A DNA stretch of 64,000 nt, from positions 1 through 64,000 of the forward strand of contig JAKAEJ010000004.1 of NCBI GenBank assembly GCA_021818335.1. The letters are read 5' to 3'. The translations under genes were made by a program, and so were the position numbers. This document shows positions 36,574 to 45,749 of the stretch, one piece after another. Numbering within the stretch: the stretch's first letter is position 1; every line of letters begins with the position of its first letter. Below the pieces are notes generated by a model. The model ran no database searches. It saw only the letters and a program-made list of their open reading frames with translations, and had not been told where the DNA came from. The DNA comes from Pseudomonadota bacterium (GTDB taxonomy: Bacteria > Pseudomonadota > Gammaproteobacteria > Xanthomonadales > Rhodanobacteraceae).

Positions 36574-37524
36574 TTGACGATGGAGTCCCAATTAGCCCAG
36601 GCTGACCCGTCTTTGCCGCGCATCAGCCTGATCGGCGCACCGACAGATGTCGGAGCAGGCCATCGTGGCGCGTCGATGGGGCCAGAGGCCTTGCGCGTCG
36701 CGGGTTTGGCCGAGGCGCTTCGCGCGCGCGGCCTGGAGGTGGTCGATTGCGGCAACCTGGCTGGCCCGGTGAATCCCTGGTTGCCGCCCGAGGACGGCTA
36801 TCGTCACTTGGGGCAGGTCGTGGCTTGGAACCGCAGCGTTGCCGATGCAGTCGACACCCAGCTTGCGCAGGGCCGATTGCCGATCCTCCTTGGGGGGGAC
36901 CACAGCCTGGCGATCGGGTCGATTGGTGCAGTGGCGCGCCATTGCCGTCGGCACCACCGGCGGCTGGTCGTCCTCTGGCTGGATGCCCACGCGGATTTCA
37001 ATACCCATCGCATCACGCCCTCCGGCAACATCCATGGCATGCCGGTGGCCTGCCTGTGCGGCCAGGGCCCTCAGGTGCTGACCACGCTCACCGGCGCTTC
37101 GCCAACCATTCGCGCCGAGGAAATCCGCCAGATCGGCATCCGCTCGGTCGATCCTGGCGAGCGCCGGCTTGTCCATGACGCGGGATTGGCGATCTACGAC
37201 ATGCGATACGTCGACGAGGTGGGGATGAAACGGGTCATGGAGGAGGCGCTGAATGGCGTGGACGCCACGACCCATCTTCATGTCAGCTTTGACGTCGATT
37301 TTCTTGATCCAGGCATCGCGCCGGGTGTTGGCACAACGGTCCAGGGAGGGCCCAATTACCGGGAAGCCCAGTTGGTGATGGAGATGATCGCTGATAGTGG
37401 ACGGTTGTCCTCGCTCGACATCATGGAGCTCAACCCGGCATTTGATGACCACAACCGTACGGCACGCCTGGCCGTCGACCTAGTCGAGAGCCTGTTCGGC
37501 AAATCCACACTCATGCGGGGCTGA
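36574..37524 (+). CDS. rocF: Arginase (316 aa)
   Basis: Ureohydrolase that cleaves L-arginine to ornithine and urea with a binuclear manganese centre. The metal ligands are present in GGDHSLAIGS, LWLDAHADFNTH and HVSFDVDFLDPGIAPGVGT, and the TPSGNIHGMPVACL loop favours arginase over agmatinase, as does the late SSLDIMELNP. The N-terminal IGAPTDVGAGHRGASMGPEALR also fits arginase. The TTG at 36574 has AGGAG six bases upstream and is preferred; an ATG two codons later is possible. Ornithine made here could feed polyamines or proline, but nothing in the neighbourhood settles this. Confidence 0.92.
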   Translation: MTMESQLAQADPSLPRISLIGAPTDVGAGHRGASMGPEALRVAGLAEALRARGLEVVDCGNLAGPVNPWLPPEDGYRHLGQVVAWNRSVADAVDTQLAQGRLPILLGGDHSLAIGSIGAVARHCRRHHRRLVVLWLDAHADFNTHRITPSGNIHGMPVACLCGQGPQVLTTLTGASPTIRAEEIRQIGIRSVDPGERRLVHDAGLAIYDMRYVDEVGMKRVMEEALNGVDATTHLHVSFDVDFLDPGIAPGVGTTVQGGPNYREAQLVMEMIADSGRLSSLDIMELNPAFDDHNRTARLAVDLVESLFGKSTLMRG

Positions 37525-37715
37525 TTGACGGTGGGACGTCCCGGCGCGCGCGGAGCGTCAAAATGTGATGCAATTCACATCTCGTGAGCGTGGCCATCCG
37601 CAACGGTAACGATTTGTCTCGGCATGCCCGTCGGGTGCAGGCCGCGCATGATTCGTGCTTCGGGGAACACGAACGGTCGCGGGTGGTGACCGAGCGAGGA
37701 AGGGCGGGAAGGCCC

Positions 37716-39494
37716 ATGCTCAAGCACCTGGATGGCGTCGCGGAGCGGTCTGGCAGCGCCTTGGACGGCGTGGCGCCGGGTTCGGCGCGTGCGCGGCGCG
37801 GCCAGCTGTTAATGGCTTGGGTCCCTTGGCTGGCCGTAACCGCTGTCCTGCTGGCTGCATTCGCGACTTGGCTCTGGGCTTGGTTGCCGATGGCTGGCGT
37901 GGTGGCGACCGGAGGTGTCGTGGCGACCTTGCTCGCGACGGTTTACGGCAGCGTGCTCCGCCAGCGGCGACTGCGGCGGGCCGAGGCACTCCTGCAGGCA
38001 CTGGCGTCCGAGCTGCGCGAGCCGGTCAGTTTGCGGGATGCCGAAGGGCGCTTCCTGTTTGCATCACGCCCGGCAGCGGCGCTGCTGGGTGCCGAGCCAG
38101 AGGATGTGCTGGGACATACCGAGAGCGATTTTCTGGACGCGGAGGCCGCGGCGAACCGAGCCGCCGAGACCGCGGCACTGCTGGCGGAGCCCGGAAGGCT
38201 GACGTTGCGACGTCGAGGTCCGGATCCGGAAGGCCGCATGCGGGAATATCTCGTCAGCAAGCTCGCACTCGCACTGCCTCGGCGACGACCCTTCGGACTG
38301 CTGGAGGTCGGCCGCGAGATCGGTGGTGAACGGGCGTGGCGCCAGTTCCAGGAACAACGTGACAGCGAGTGGCGGGCCCTGTTCGAAGATCATCCGCTGC
38401 CCGCCTTGGTCATGGCGCAGGACGGTGCACTCCTGGCGGCAAATGCCGCGGCCGAGCGATTTTATGGCTATGCAGCCGAGGATCTCCTGGCGCTGGGTGC
38501 CAATGCCGTCGCCGTCGAACCCGGGAACGACCCTGCGTTGAGCCTGTTGCGAGGTCCGTCGCATAGGCGTCGAGATGGTCGGCTGATGCCGGTCCAGGTC
38601 AGCTCCAGTCCCTTGCTGTACGCCCGGCGTGACGCGCGACTGTTGCTCGTACGGCCTCGCGAAGGCGTCGCGAGCGAGGGTGAACTCTACGAGCGCCGTT
38701 ATCGTGATCTGATTGATTCGGGCATCTGGCTGGTCTGGAGCGTCGACCATGAGGGACGCATCCTGCAGGCCAACGGCGCCATGGCGGCGGCGTTGGGTGT
38801 GGAGGCCAGCGATCTCGATGGTCGACTGCTGACGGACTTCGTAGCGCCTGAGGACCACGAAGCGGCGGTGGCCATGCTGGAGCGCAGCACGACGCGGCGG
38901 CGAGACACAGGCGTCGTGACCTTGCGCGGACGTGGCGGCGAGCGCCGCACATGGCAGTACCACAGCCTTGCCTATCCCGAGGACAAGCCTCCGCAAACCT
39001 TGCTTCTGGCGCAGGACATCACGTTGCGGCAGAGCTACGACCGCAAGCTGCGCGAGCGCGTCCTGATCGATCCGCTTACCGGTGTGTACAACCGCCGCTA
39101 CATCGAAGATTTCGGGCAGCGAGTGGAAAACGGCCAGCGCTTTGGCTGCATCGTCGTGGATGTGGTGGGGTTCAAGCGCTACAACGACACCTACGGCCAT
39201 GCCCGGGGGGATGCCATGCTTCGCAAGCTTGCGCAATTCCTCCGCGTGGCCTGCCGCAGCCAGGATGCCGTGATGCGACTCGGCGGCGACGAGTTCGTCT
39301 TGGTGCTCCCGGATACAAGCGAAGCGGCGTTGCACGACATCGCCCAGAGGCTCGAGCAGCGATCCGAAGTCGAGCTCGGCTTCGCGCTGTCGGCGGGATG
39401 GGCACTTCGCCAGGGCGATGAGCGTTTCGAAGCCACCATGAAGCGCGCCGATCTCGAGCTGTTGTCCCGCCGAGCAGCGGCCCGCAGTCGCTAG
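37716..39494 (+). CDS. Membrane PAS-GGDEF diguanylate cyclase (592 aa)
   Basis: Predicted to make cyclic di-GMP. Two N-terminal hydrophobic helices (WVPWLAVTAVLLAAFATWLW and a second around VVATGGVVATLLATVYG) anchor it. Two or three PAS-like segments follow: SLRDAEGRFLFASRPAAALLG, LPALVMAQDGALLAANAAAERFYGY and LVWSVDHEGRILQANGAMAAALGV. The C-terminal GGDEF domain has DPLTGVYNRRYIEDF, the metal-binding Asp region and RLGGDEFVLVLPD with an intact GGDEF. No RxxD inhibitory site could be identified with confidence. The ATG at 37716 with a GGAAGG site was chosen over a GTG at 37584. It follows arginase by 191 nt and is probably separate. Confidence 0.87.
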   Translation: MLKHLDGVAERSGSALDGVAPGSARARRGQLLMAWVPWLAVTAVLLAAFATWLWAWLPMAGVVATGGVVATLLATVYGSVLRQRRLRRAEALLQALASELREPVSLRDAEGRFLFASRPAAALLGAEPEDVLGHTESDFLDAEAAANRAAETAALLAEPGRLTLRRRGPDPEGRMREYLVSKLALALPRRRPFGLLEVGREIGGERAWRQFQEQRDSEWRALFEDHPLPALVMAQDGALLAANAAAERFYGYAAEDLLALGANAVAVEPGNDPALSLLRGPSHRRRDGRLMPVQVSSSPLLYARRDARLLLVRPREGVASEGELYERRYRDLIDSGIWLVWSVDHEGRILQANGAMAAALGVEASDLDGRLLTDFVAPEDHEAAVAMLERSTTRRRDTGVVTLRGRGGERRTWQYHSLAYPEDKPPQTLLLAQDITLRQSYDRKLRERVLIDPLTGVYNRRYIEDFGQRVENGQRFGCIVVDVVGFKRYNDTYGHARGDAMLRKLAQFLRVACRSQDAVMRLGGDEFVLVLPDTSEAALHDIAQRLEQRSEVELGFALSAGWALRQGDERFEATMKRADLELLSRRAAARSR

Positions 39495-39640
39495 AGGCTC
39501 CAGCGACCGGCTCGCGCCACCGGCAGGGACTTATCGCTGGCGCCGTCTGATCGTGGATTCGGGCCGGTTGACTAAACCATTTGGACAACAGACGCATCCA
39601 AAGCGGCATGATGGATGGATTGCCGCTACAACGGATCCGC

Positions 39641-40177
39641 ATGAGGGTGGCTGCAGGCGTTGTCAGTGATGCCGACTCCGACGTGGTGGCCGCCGCGGTT
39701 GCCGGCTCTCGCGCGGCGTTTGCCACGCTGTACCGGCGCCATGCAGCGCGGGTGCACGGCGCGGTGCTGCGACTTTGTGGTTACGACCCTGTCCAGGCCG
39801 AAGACGTCACCCAGGAAGCATTCATGGCGGCCTGGCGTTCGCTGCCGTCGTTTCGCGGCGACAGTGCATTCGCGACCTGGTTGTATCGGATCGCGGTGAA
39901 CCAGGCGCTGGCGGCGTTGCGCACCAAGGCCATCGTGGTTGCCGATGGCTGCTTGGATGAAGAAGTGCCCTCCGAACCGGCAGCCTGCCCGGCTGAGCGC
40001 GGCGAGCTGGAGCGTGCGGTCGCGGCTTTGCCGCCGCGCGCCCGCAGCGTGCTGGTGCTGCATGACGTTGAGGGGTGGACGCATGACGACATAGGCCGGT
40101 CCCTGGGCATTACCGCTGGCGCCTGCAAGGCCCACCTGCATCGCGCGCGCGCGCTGCTGCGCGCGCGCTTGGAGTAA
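39641..40177 (+). CDS. ECF-type RNA polymerase sigma factor (178 aa)
   Basis: A sigma-70-family factor with only regions 2 and 4. Region 2 is visible as LYRRHAARVHGAVLRLCG and DVTQEAFMAAWRSLPSFRGDSAFATWLYRIAVNQAL, and region 4 as LPPRARSVLVLHDVEGWTHDDIGRSLGITAGACKAHLHRARALL. Several starts are possible (39608, 39611 or 39641) and none has a strong ribosome site; I took the last ATG before the conserved region. A one-helix membrane protein gene follows after four bases and a DUF4097 protein gene after that, the usual arrangement for a sigma factor held by a cognate anti-sigma factor. The signal is unknown. Confidence 0.87.
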   Translation: MRVAAGVVSDADSDVVAAAVAGSRAAFATLYRRHAARVHGAVLRLCGYDPVQAEDVTQEAFMAAWRSLPSFRGDSAFATWLYRIAVNQALAALRTKAIVVADGCLDEEVPSEPAACPAERGELERAVAALPPRARSVLVLHDVEGWTHDDIGRSLGITAGACKAHLHRARALLRARLE

Positions 40178-40181
40178 GACG

Positions 40182-40580
40182 ATGATTGACGACTCGACGA
40201 GTTCCTATCTTGGCCTTCAAAACGCGCTGAGGCAGCTGGCTCGCGACGAGCCGCCGCCGTGGGCGCTGTGGCCACGTATTGCTCGATCGCTGCCGCCACG
40301 GCGGTCGCCATGGCTGCTTGGCAGCGCCTTGGCCCCTGCACTGGCCGCCGCGGTGCTGGTCACCTGCGGCCTCGGGTTGCTGCTGCCGATTGCACTGGCG
40401 CAGGCCGCGACGGCACCCGGTGCCGCGACATTGCGCGAGGCAATGCTGCAACTGGATGGCGCGCAGGTCCGTGTCGCGGCTGCTCAGCGGTTGCAACCGC
40501 AGGCCACCTACCTGACCGAATTGCGCGTGCACTACAGCCTGCAGCGGGCCGAGCTTGAACGGCGGCTGCAGGGCAGTTGA
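40182..40580 (+). CDS. Membrane protein, candidate anti-sigma factor (132 aa)
   Basis: A short protein with one hydrophobic helix (about residues 45-75) between a charged N-terminal part of about 40 residues (ALRQLARDEPPPWALWPRIARSLPP) and a soluble C-terminal part of about 55 residues. It follows the ECF sigma gene by four bases, the position typical of cognate anti-sigma factors. I see no zinc-binding HxxxCxxC motif, so it is not a ZAS-type protein. The anti-sigma role is inferred from context. A GGAG ribosome site precedes the ATG. Confidence 0.6.
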   Translation: MIDDSTSSYLGLQNALRQLARDEPPPWALWPRIARSLPPRRSPWLLGSALAPALAAAVLVTCGLGLLLPIALAQAATAPGAATLREAMLQLDGAQVRVAAAQRLQPQATYLTELRVHYSLQRAELERRLQGS

Positions 40581-40634
40581 ACGTGTTGGCCAGGGCATGA
40601 CGCCCTGCCTCCTATCCACCCAGAGGGCACCACC

Positions 40635-41681
40635 ATGAGACTCCCACGTCGCAGTTACGCCACGATCACGCGCATGCTTTTGCCGGGCATGTTCATTGTT
40701 GCCAGCGCCGCGTGCGCGGCCCACGCGCCGCCACCCGCAGCACCGTTGGCACCGGCAGCGCCACCGGCGCCGGCCGCCACGATGCCTCCCGCGCCGCCCC
40801 CCGCGCCTGTTCAGCCTGCAGCGCGTGGAAAGGGTGCGATGACACCGATTTCCATCATGCGGCCGTTGGCCAGCCGCGGCGACGTGCGCATCGACGACGG
40901 CGCCGGCAGCATTCGCGTCGTGGCGTGGGACAAAGCCGCGGTCCAAGTAACAGGGGATCAGCCATCGGCAGCCAAGGCCCCGGTCGTGGACAGCAGTCCT
41001 GATCGATTCTCCTTGCGTATCCGTGCCAAGGTGCAACATTGCTGGTTCATTTTCGCCTGCTCGCAATCGCTGCTGCCTGTCCATTTGACGGTCTACGTGC
41101 CCCGCGCCGCGAGCGTCACGCTGAGGTCCATCAGCGCAGGCCAATCCGTGCAGGGCGTACAGGGGTCACGCGTTGACCTGGATAGCGTGAGCGGCGCACT
41201 AGAGCTGCTGCAGTCCGACTTTGCAACGGCGAGGATGCACTCGATCAGCGGCACCATCCGGGTTGACGGACGCGTAGGGCGCCTGGCCGCGGATGACGTC
41301 TCAGGCGACGTGCGCGCCCCACTCAGCGACTGTTCGCAGGCGCAGGTGACGACCATTTCCGGGGAAATCAACTTGGGCTGCGGGAGCGTCAGCGACCTTG
41401 AGATCAAGAGTGTCTCGGGCGACGCGACGCTGGCAGTGGCGGGATTGCTGCGCGGCGGAAGGATCGCGATCAATACCGTGAGCGGCGACGCGCATCTCGT
41501 GGTGCCTTCGGACGTTTCTGCTCGTCTGGATCTGGGAAGCGTGAGCGGTAGCGTTGGCGGGGCATTGCCAGCGAACGTGACGGTGCACGGGCACCACGTG
41601 ACCGGTCGTTTCGGGACCGGCGACGGCTCGATTCACGCGGGAACCGTGTCGGGAGACATCCAGTTGCAGCAAAGGCGTTGA
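40635..41681 (+). CDS. Secreted DUF4097-type beta-repeat protein (348 aa)
   Basis: An N-terminal signal-like helix (LLPGMFIVASAACAAHA, possibly a lipoprotein at the SAAC-type site) is followed by a Pro/Ala-rich linker and then a repetitive beta domain in which short strands end in SVSG, SISG or VSGD about every 20 residues. This is the pattern of DUF4097, a family annotated as putative adhesin and often encoded near ECF sigma or PspC-like genes. I infer an envelope-associated beta-solenoid. It sits 54 nt after the anti-sigma-like gene and is probably cotranscribed. A strong hairpin follows. Confidence 0.8.
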   Translation: MRLPRRSYATITRMLLPGMFIVASAACAAHAPPPAAPLAPAAPPAPAATMPPAPPPAPVQPAARGKGAMTPISIMRPLASRGDVRIDDGAGSIRVVAWDKAAVQVTGDQPSAAKAPVVDSSPDRFSLRIRAKVQHCWFIFACSQSLLPVHLTVYVPRAASVTLRSISAGQSVQGVQGSRVDLDSVSGALELLQSDFATARMHSISGTIRVDGRVGRLAADDVSGDVRAPLSDCSQAQVTTISGEINLGCGSVSDLEIKSVSGDATLAVAGLLRGGRIAINTVSGDAHLVVPSDVSARLDLGSVSGSVGGALPANVTVHGHHVTGRFGTGDGSIHAGTVSGDIQLQQRR

Positions 41682-41687
41682 GCCTCA

Positions 41688-41714
41688 GGCCGCGTGCCCG
41701 AGGGGCACGCGGCC
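41688..41714. terminator. Bidirectional hairpin between convergent genes
   Basis: A perfect 12-bp stem (GGCCGCGTGCCC / GGGCACGCGGCC) with a 3-nt loop, starting 7 nt after the DUF4097 stop and ending 9 nt before the TonB-receptor stop. No T-run follows on either strand, but position and strength fit a shared terminator. Confidence 0.7.
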
Positions 41715-41723
41715 GTGCCGTTG

Positions 41724-43880
41724 TTAGAGACTCAGCTTGAAGCCTGCGTACCACATCCGGCCCAGTGCGGGTTCGATGCCATAGGTCCACACGCGCGAGT
41801 AGTACGACCGATCGAAGACGTTGGAGACGCCGCCCAGCAGCTCGACGTGCGGCGTGAGCGTCCAGTTCGCAGCTAGATCCCAGACAGCGTAGGGCGGGAT
41901 GCGCGCGGGCAGCACGGTTCTGCCGCCCGTGCCCGGCTGATCCTGGTCGCTGTCCTGCCAGTATTGCGAGCCTGAAAGCACGCCGGTCAACGCGACCCGG
42001 TAGTGGCCGTCGCGACGCCACGTGATGCCTGCCTTGTAAAGATGCCTTGGTGAATAGGCGGGGGCCTTGCCGATCTGGCCCGGGATGGCGCTTGCGACGA
42101 AGCGAGCATGGAGGAATTGCACGTTGGCAAACGCCTCCAGGTGTGCGCCGTCGGCACTTCCGTGGAGAAAATCGTACGCCACTTGTCCCTCGAGCCCTTC
42201 GTTGTGCGTATCGCCCGAATTTTGTTCAATGGAGACAAGGGGGCTGAGCTTGATCGTCTCGATGCGGTTATGGAAATTCATCCAGAAGACGCTGACGTCA
42301 TAGAACAATCCATCGGCTGGCGTGCCATGGACGCCCAGTTCATAGGACAGCACCTTCTGGACCGCCGGTGCCGTGCCCGGAATGATGTTTGCGTGCGGCG
42401 AGCCAATGTCGAAGTAGCGCACCGGACGCCAGCCTGTCGAGACATTGAAGTAGGTTTCGTTGAGGTGCCCGTTGTTGAAGAAGTCGTTTCCGATACCCAG
42501 TCCGAAAAGGGGTTCCGTGCGGGAAACCGTGGTGTCCAGGAGGGGCCTCGAAAGATTGGGCGGCCGAACCGTTTCGAATACGCTGACCTTCTCATGGTCC
42601 AGACGTACTGACGGCACGACATGCCAGTGATGGCCTTGTCCGAAGCGAAACAGACTGCTGGCGAAGACCGATGCGTAGTCCGAGTGGCGTCCCTGCACGA
42701 GCGTGGGCACGCCTCCGGTCGCGTCTCGCGGTGCCAGCAGGTCCGGGTAGTTCGCGCCGCGCAGCGGCGCGTCCGAGTGGTACAGGACGGTGCCGACGGT
42801 GAACGCATTCCCCTGCCCGAAATCATGGCGGAGTCGCAAGTCGGCACCCGCGAAGCGAAACCGAGCGTCCTGGATGTTCGTGACGGTGGGCTGAGGTTGG
42901 GGCGGAACCGCGGGATTCGCCACGCGCTGGGTCAGTTCGGAGTTGCCGACCCATGCCTTGCCGTAGAGGCGCCACTGGTTGCCGAACCGCTCCTCGTGGC
43001 TCAGCACCATCACGTTGCGGTTGGCCCATTCGCGATTGGCTTGCGTGGTCGTGAGGTTCGGGTTGGCATTCCACTGGGCCCAGGTGAGTCGACCTGCATC
43101 ATTGGAAGAGGCGTCGTACCAATGCAGCGCAAGACCCCATCGCGAGGTTGCGCTAGGGGTCCACAGCAGGTCCGCATCGATGCCCTTCACGTTGTAGCCA
43201 CTGTTTGCACGCGGGCCATTACTTCGGTTGATCCAGCCGGCCACGCGCCACGCAACATCGCCCGAGCTGCCCTTGAGGACGTTGTAGGTTTGCCAGCCGC
43301 CATCGCTGCCGATTATCTGTTCGGTGCTCGCCCCGAAAGGCTGGCCCGCCACAGCCCCTTTGGACACGAAGTCAATGACGGGCGCGGGTTCTGGCCCGTA
43401 CAACAGGCTGTTGCCGCCGCGAATGACCCTGACTTCGCGAATACCCTGGAGCGGTGGCTGGTAGTACAGGGTGGGAAAGCCAATCCAGTCCAGCTCTAGC
43501 GGGATGCCGTCCTGCAGCACCAGGACGTATTCGGACTCTTGTGGGTTGCCAAGGCCGCGGTATGCGAGGTTGACCCGCAGAGGGTCTTGTTCCTGCGAGA
43601 CGATGACGCCCGGTGTGCGCACGAACAGTTGCGTCAGGTTGTCCTGGGCTACGGTCGGTATCTGCGCCATGTGGGTGACGGTGGCCTTGGTGGTCACCGT
43701 GATCAAGGCACCCGACACCTCGGGCATCAGGTACTGCAGTTTGGGCTTCCAGAACGGCTCTTCATGATGCAGCACCTCGACCTTGGGAAGGGTCAGTGGA
43801 GGCTGGTCATTGGGGGGCAGGGTCGCTGCACCTGCGCCGGCCTGGGTGCTGGCCAGGAGAAAGGGGAGGGCGGCAAGCAT
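41724..43880 (-). CDS. TonB-dependent outer-membrane receptor (718 aa)
   Basis: An outer-membrane beta-barrel with an N-terminal plug. The ATG at 43880 opens a signal peptide (MLAALPFLLASTQAGAGAA). A TonB-box-like LPKVEVL segment follows, then plug motifs LFVRTPGVIVSQEQDPLRVN, NLAYRGLGNPQESEYVLVLQDGIP and VRVIRGGNSLLYGPEPAPVIDFVSKG. The rest shows alternating barrel strands; a long loop contains AYRVAL-type strands near the end. The plug resembles FecA-type iron receptors, but the substrate cannot be told. There is no adjacent FecIR pair; the ECF operon next door is convergent and lacks a FecR-like protein. Confidence 0.87.
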   Translation of the reverse strand: MLAALPFLLASTQAGAGAATLPPNDQPPLTLPKVEVLHHEEPFWKPKLQYLMPEVSGALITVTTKATVTHMAQIPTVAQDNLTQLFVRTPGVIVSQEQDPLRVNLAYRGLGNPQESEYVLVLQDGIPLELDWIGFPTLYYQPPLQGIREVRVIRGGNSLLYGPEPAPVIDFVSKGAVAGQPFGASTEQIIGSDGGWQTYNVLKGSSGDVAWRVAGWINRSNGPRANSGYNVKGIDADLLWTPSATSRWGLALHWYDASSNDAGRLTWAQWNANPNLTTTQANREWANRNVMVLSHEERFGNQWRLYGKAWVGNSELTQRVANPAVPPQPQPTVTNIQDARFRFAGADLRLRHDFGQGNAFTVGTVLYHSDAPLRGANYPDLLAPRDATGGVPTLVQGRHSDYASVFASSLFRFGQGHHWHVVPSVRLDHEKVSVFETVRPPNLSRPLLDTTVSRTEPLFGLGIGNDFFNNGHLNETYFNVSTGWRPVRYFDIGSPHANIIPGTAPAVQKVLSYELGVHGTPADGLFYDVSVFWMNFHNRIETIKLSPLVSIEQNSGDTHNEGLEGQVAYDFLHGSADGAHLEAFANVQFLHARFVASAIPGQIGKAPAYSPRHLYKAGITWRRDGHYRVALTGVLSGSQYWQDSDQDQPGTGGRTVLPARIPPYAVWDLAANWTLTPHVELLGGVSNVFDRSYYSRVWTYGIEPALGRMWYAGFKLSL

Positions 43881-44130
43881 GGACGACGGGATCTCGGGGG
43901 GGGGCGTGTGCGTCGCGCAGCGTGGCGAGGACGCGTCGTAACGCTGGGCGTGCGTAGGGTATCCGAACCGGGTCCCAGGGGGCAGCAGATGTCGCCTTCG
44001 CGCTTCCGTGGCATCACCGGTTGCGGCTCCGCCATCGGCGCGCACGGATTCGGAACCCTGCCCCTTTGTGGCCTACGCCGCCCGTGTGGGCGCCGGTACA
44101 CTGCATGGCTGGAACAATGGCGAGTCCCCC

Positions 44131-45537
44131 ATGAGCATCCGCACCCGCGTCCTCACTGGCATCACCACCAGCGGCACATCGCACCTGGGCAACTACGTTG
44201 GTGCGATCCGTCCTGCGTTGCGGCTGGCGCAGGATCCCGGCACCGATGCCTTCTTCTTCCTCGCCGACTACCACGCGCTCATCAAGTGCGATGATCCGGA
44301 ACGCGTAGCGCGCTCCCGGATGGAGATCGCGGCCACTTGGCTGGCCTGCGGACTCGATCCGGCGCGGGTCACCTTTTACCGGCAGTCGGACATACCCGAG
44401 ATACCGGAACTGACGTGGCTTTTGACCTGCGTGACCTCCAAGGGCCTGATGAATCGCGCGCACGCCTACAAGGCTGCGGTCGACGCCAACCAGGCGAGGG
44501 GAGAGGATGCGGATGCCGGCATCACGATGGGTCTGTACAGCTATCCGGTGCTGATGGCCGCGGACATCCTGATGTTCGGTGCGCGGCGGGTACCCGTTGG
44601 ACGCGACCAGGTACAGCACATCGAAATGGCGCGCGATATCGCGATGCGGTTCAATCATCTTTATGGCGAGGGCTTGCTCGTCCTGCCGGAGGCGGCCGTG
44701 GATGAGGATGTGGCCACGCTTCCCGGTCTCGATGGTCGCAAGATGTCCAAGAGCTACGACAACATCATCCCGCTGTTTGCCGGTGGTGCCCGGGCGCAGC
44801 AGGAAGCCATTGCGCGGATCGTCACCGACTCGCGCGCACCGGGCGAACCCAAGGATCCCGACAGCAATGCGCTGCTTGCCCTGTACCGGGCTTTTGCGAC
44901 CCGTGCGCAGGCGGATGCCTTTGCCGTTGATCTGCGCGGCGGACTCGCGTGGGGAGATGCCAAGCGACGTCTGGCTGAGCGAATCGACGCGGAAGTTGGC
45001 CCCTTGCGCGCGCGCTATGAGGCATTGCTGGCAGATCCCGATCAAATCGAAGAGGTTCTTCGGCACGGTGCCGCCAAGGCACGTACCCTTGCGGCACCGC
45101 TGGTTGCGAAACTGCGCACGGCGGTGGGCTTGCGTTCGCCGCAGGCAATCCAGGCGGCACCTGCCACGCGGCCACGTCAGCCGGTGGCGGGCGGGCGTTT
45201 CGTGACCTTCCGCGCCGCCGACGGGCGATTCCATTTCCGCTTCGTGGGTGCCGACGGCTCGGACTTGCTGCTCTCGATTCCCTTTGACAGTCCCCGGGCG
45301 GCGGCCGACTGGGTGAAGGTTCTTGACAAGTCGGGTGGGCAGGCCAGCTTTGTCTGGGGGCCCGGCGCGCTGCACCTTGAACCGGAAGACACCGTGGCAG
45401 GCCCGATCACGGTCCTCTGGTTCGCCGAAGAACGATTGGCGGCGACGGCGCCCCAGGCGGCTGCCGATGAACGCGATGCGCTGGCCAGGCGACTGGTCGC
45501 CGAGTTTGAGGTTCGCTGGCGCTCGCAGCAGGTCTGA
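44131..45537 (+). CDS. trpS: Tryptophanyl-tRNA synthetase with long C-terminal extension (468 aa)
   Basis: Charges tRNA-Trp. The class I signatures are present: [18 protein letters not shown] carries the HIGH-type motif (SHLG), and [13 protein letters not shown] carries KMSKS. The core ends near residue 335, where the E. coli enzyme stops. About 130 further residues follow, with a beta-rich segment [29 protein letters not shown] resembling the YegP/DUF1508 fold pattern, then a helical tail. Long TrpRS forms are known in Pseudomonas and Xanthomonas relatives. The ATG at 44131 was chosen by alignment of the HIGH region to the family; a TACACT hexamer at 44097 is a possible -10. Confidence 0.93.
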   Translation: MSIRTRVLTGITTSGTSHLGNYVGAIRPALRLAQDPGTDAFFFLADYHALIKCDDPERVARSRMEIAATWLACGLDPARVTFYRQSDIPEIPELTWLLTCVTSKGLMNRAHAYKAAVDANQARGEDADAGITMGLYSYPVLMAADILMFGARRVPVGRDQVQHIEMARDIAMRFNHLYGEGLLVLPEAAVDEDVATLPGLDGRKMSKSYDNIIPLFAGGARAQQEAIARIVTDSRAPGEPKDPDSNALLALYRAFATRAQADAFAVDLRGGLAWGDAKRRLAERIDAEVGPLRARYEALLADPDQIEEVLRHGAAKARTLAAPLVAKLRTAVGLRSPQAIQAAPATRPRQPVAGGRFVTFRAADGRFHFRFVGADGSDLLLSIPFDSPRAAADWVKVLDKSGGQASFVWGPGALHLEPEDTVAGPITVLWFAEERLAATAPQAAADERDALARRLVAEFEVRWRSQQV

Positions 45538-45749
45538 TCGGTCGGCGGCGAGTGACAACCCAGTCCGCCTGGTGACGGAGCGAGGTCGCCAGCCGCGTCA
45601 GCGTGCCGCCGGGGGAGGACGCGGGATGATCTGGGAAATGCGGATCAGGCTGGGCGCGCCGTGGCTCGCCGCGCCGCCCGCGTTGGGGTCCGATGCGCCT
45701 GTCCGGAAGGATTACGCGGATAGGGGTGGATTCCGTCCCGGACGCATGT

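Noticed and set aside
38064-39335. 423-residue minus-strand ORF
   Set aside because: Antisense to the PAS-GGDEF gene, with no motif and no ribosome site.
44014-45558. 514-residue minus-strand ORF
   Set aside because: Antisense shadow of trpS, which has intact HIGH-type and KMSKS motifs.
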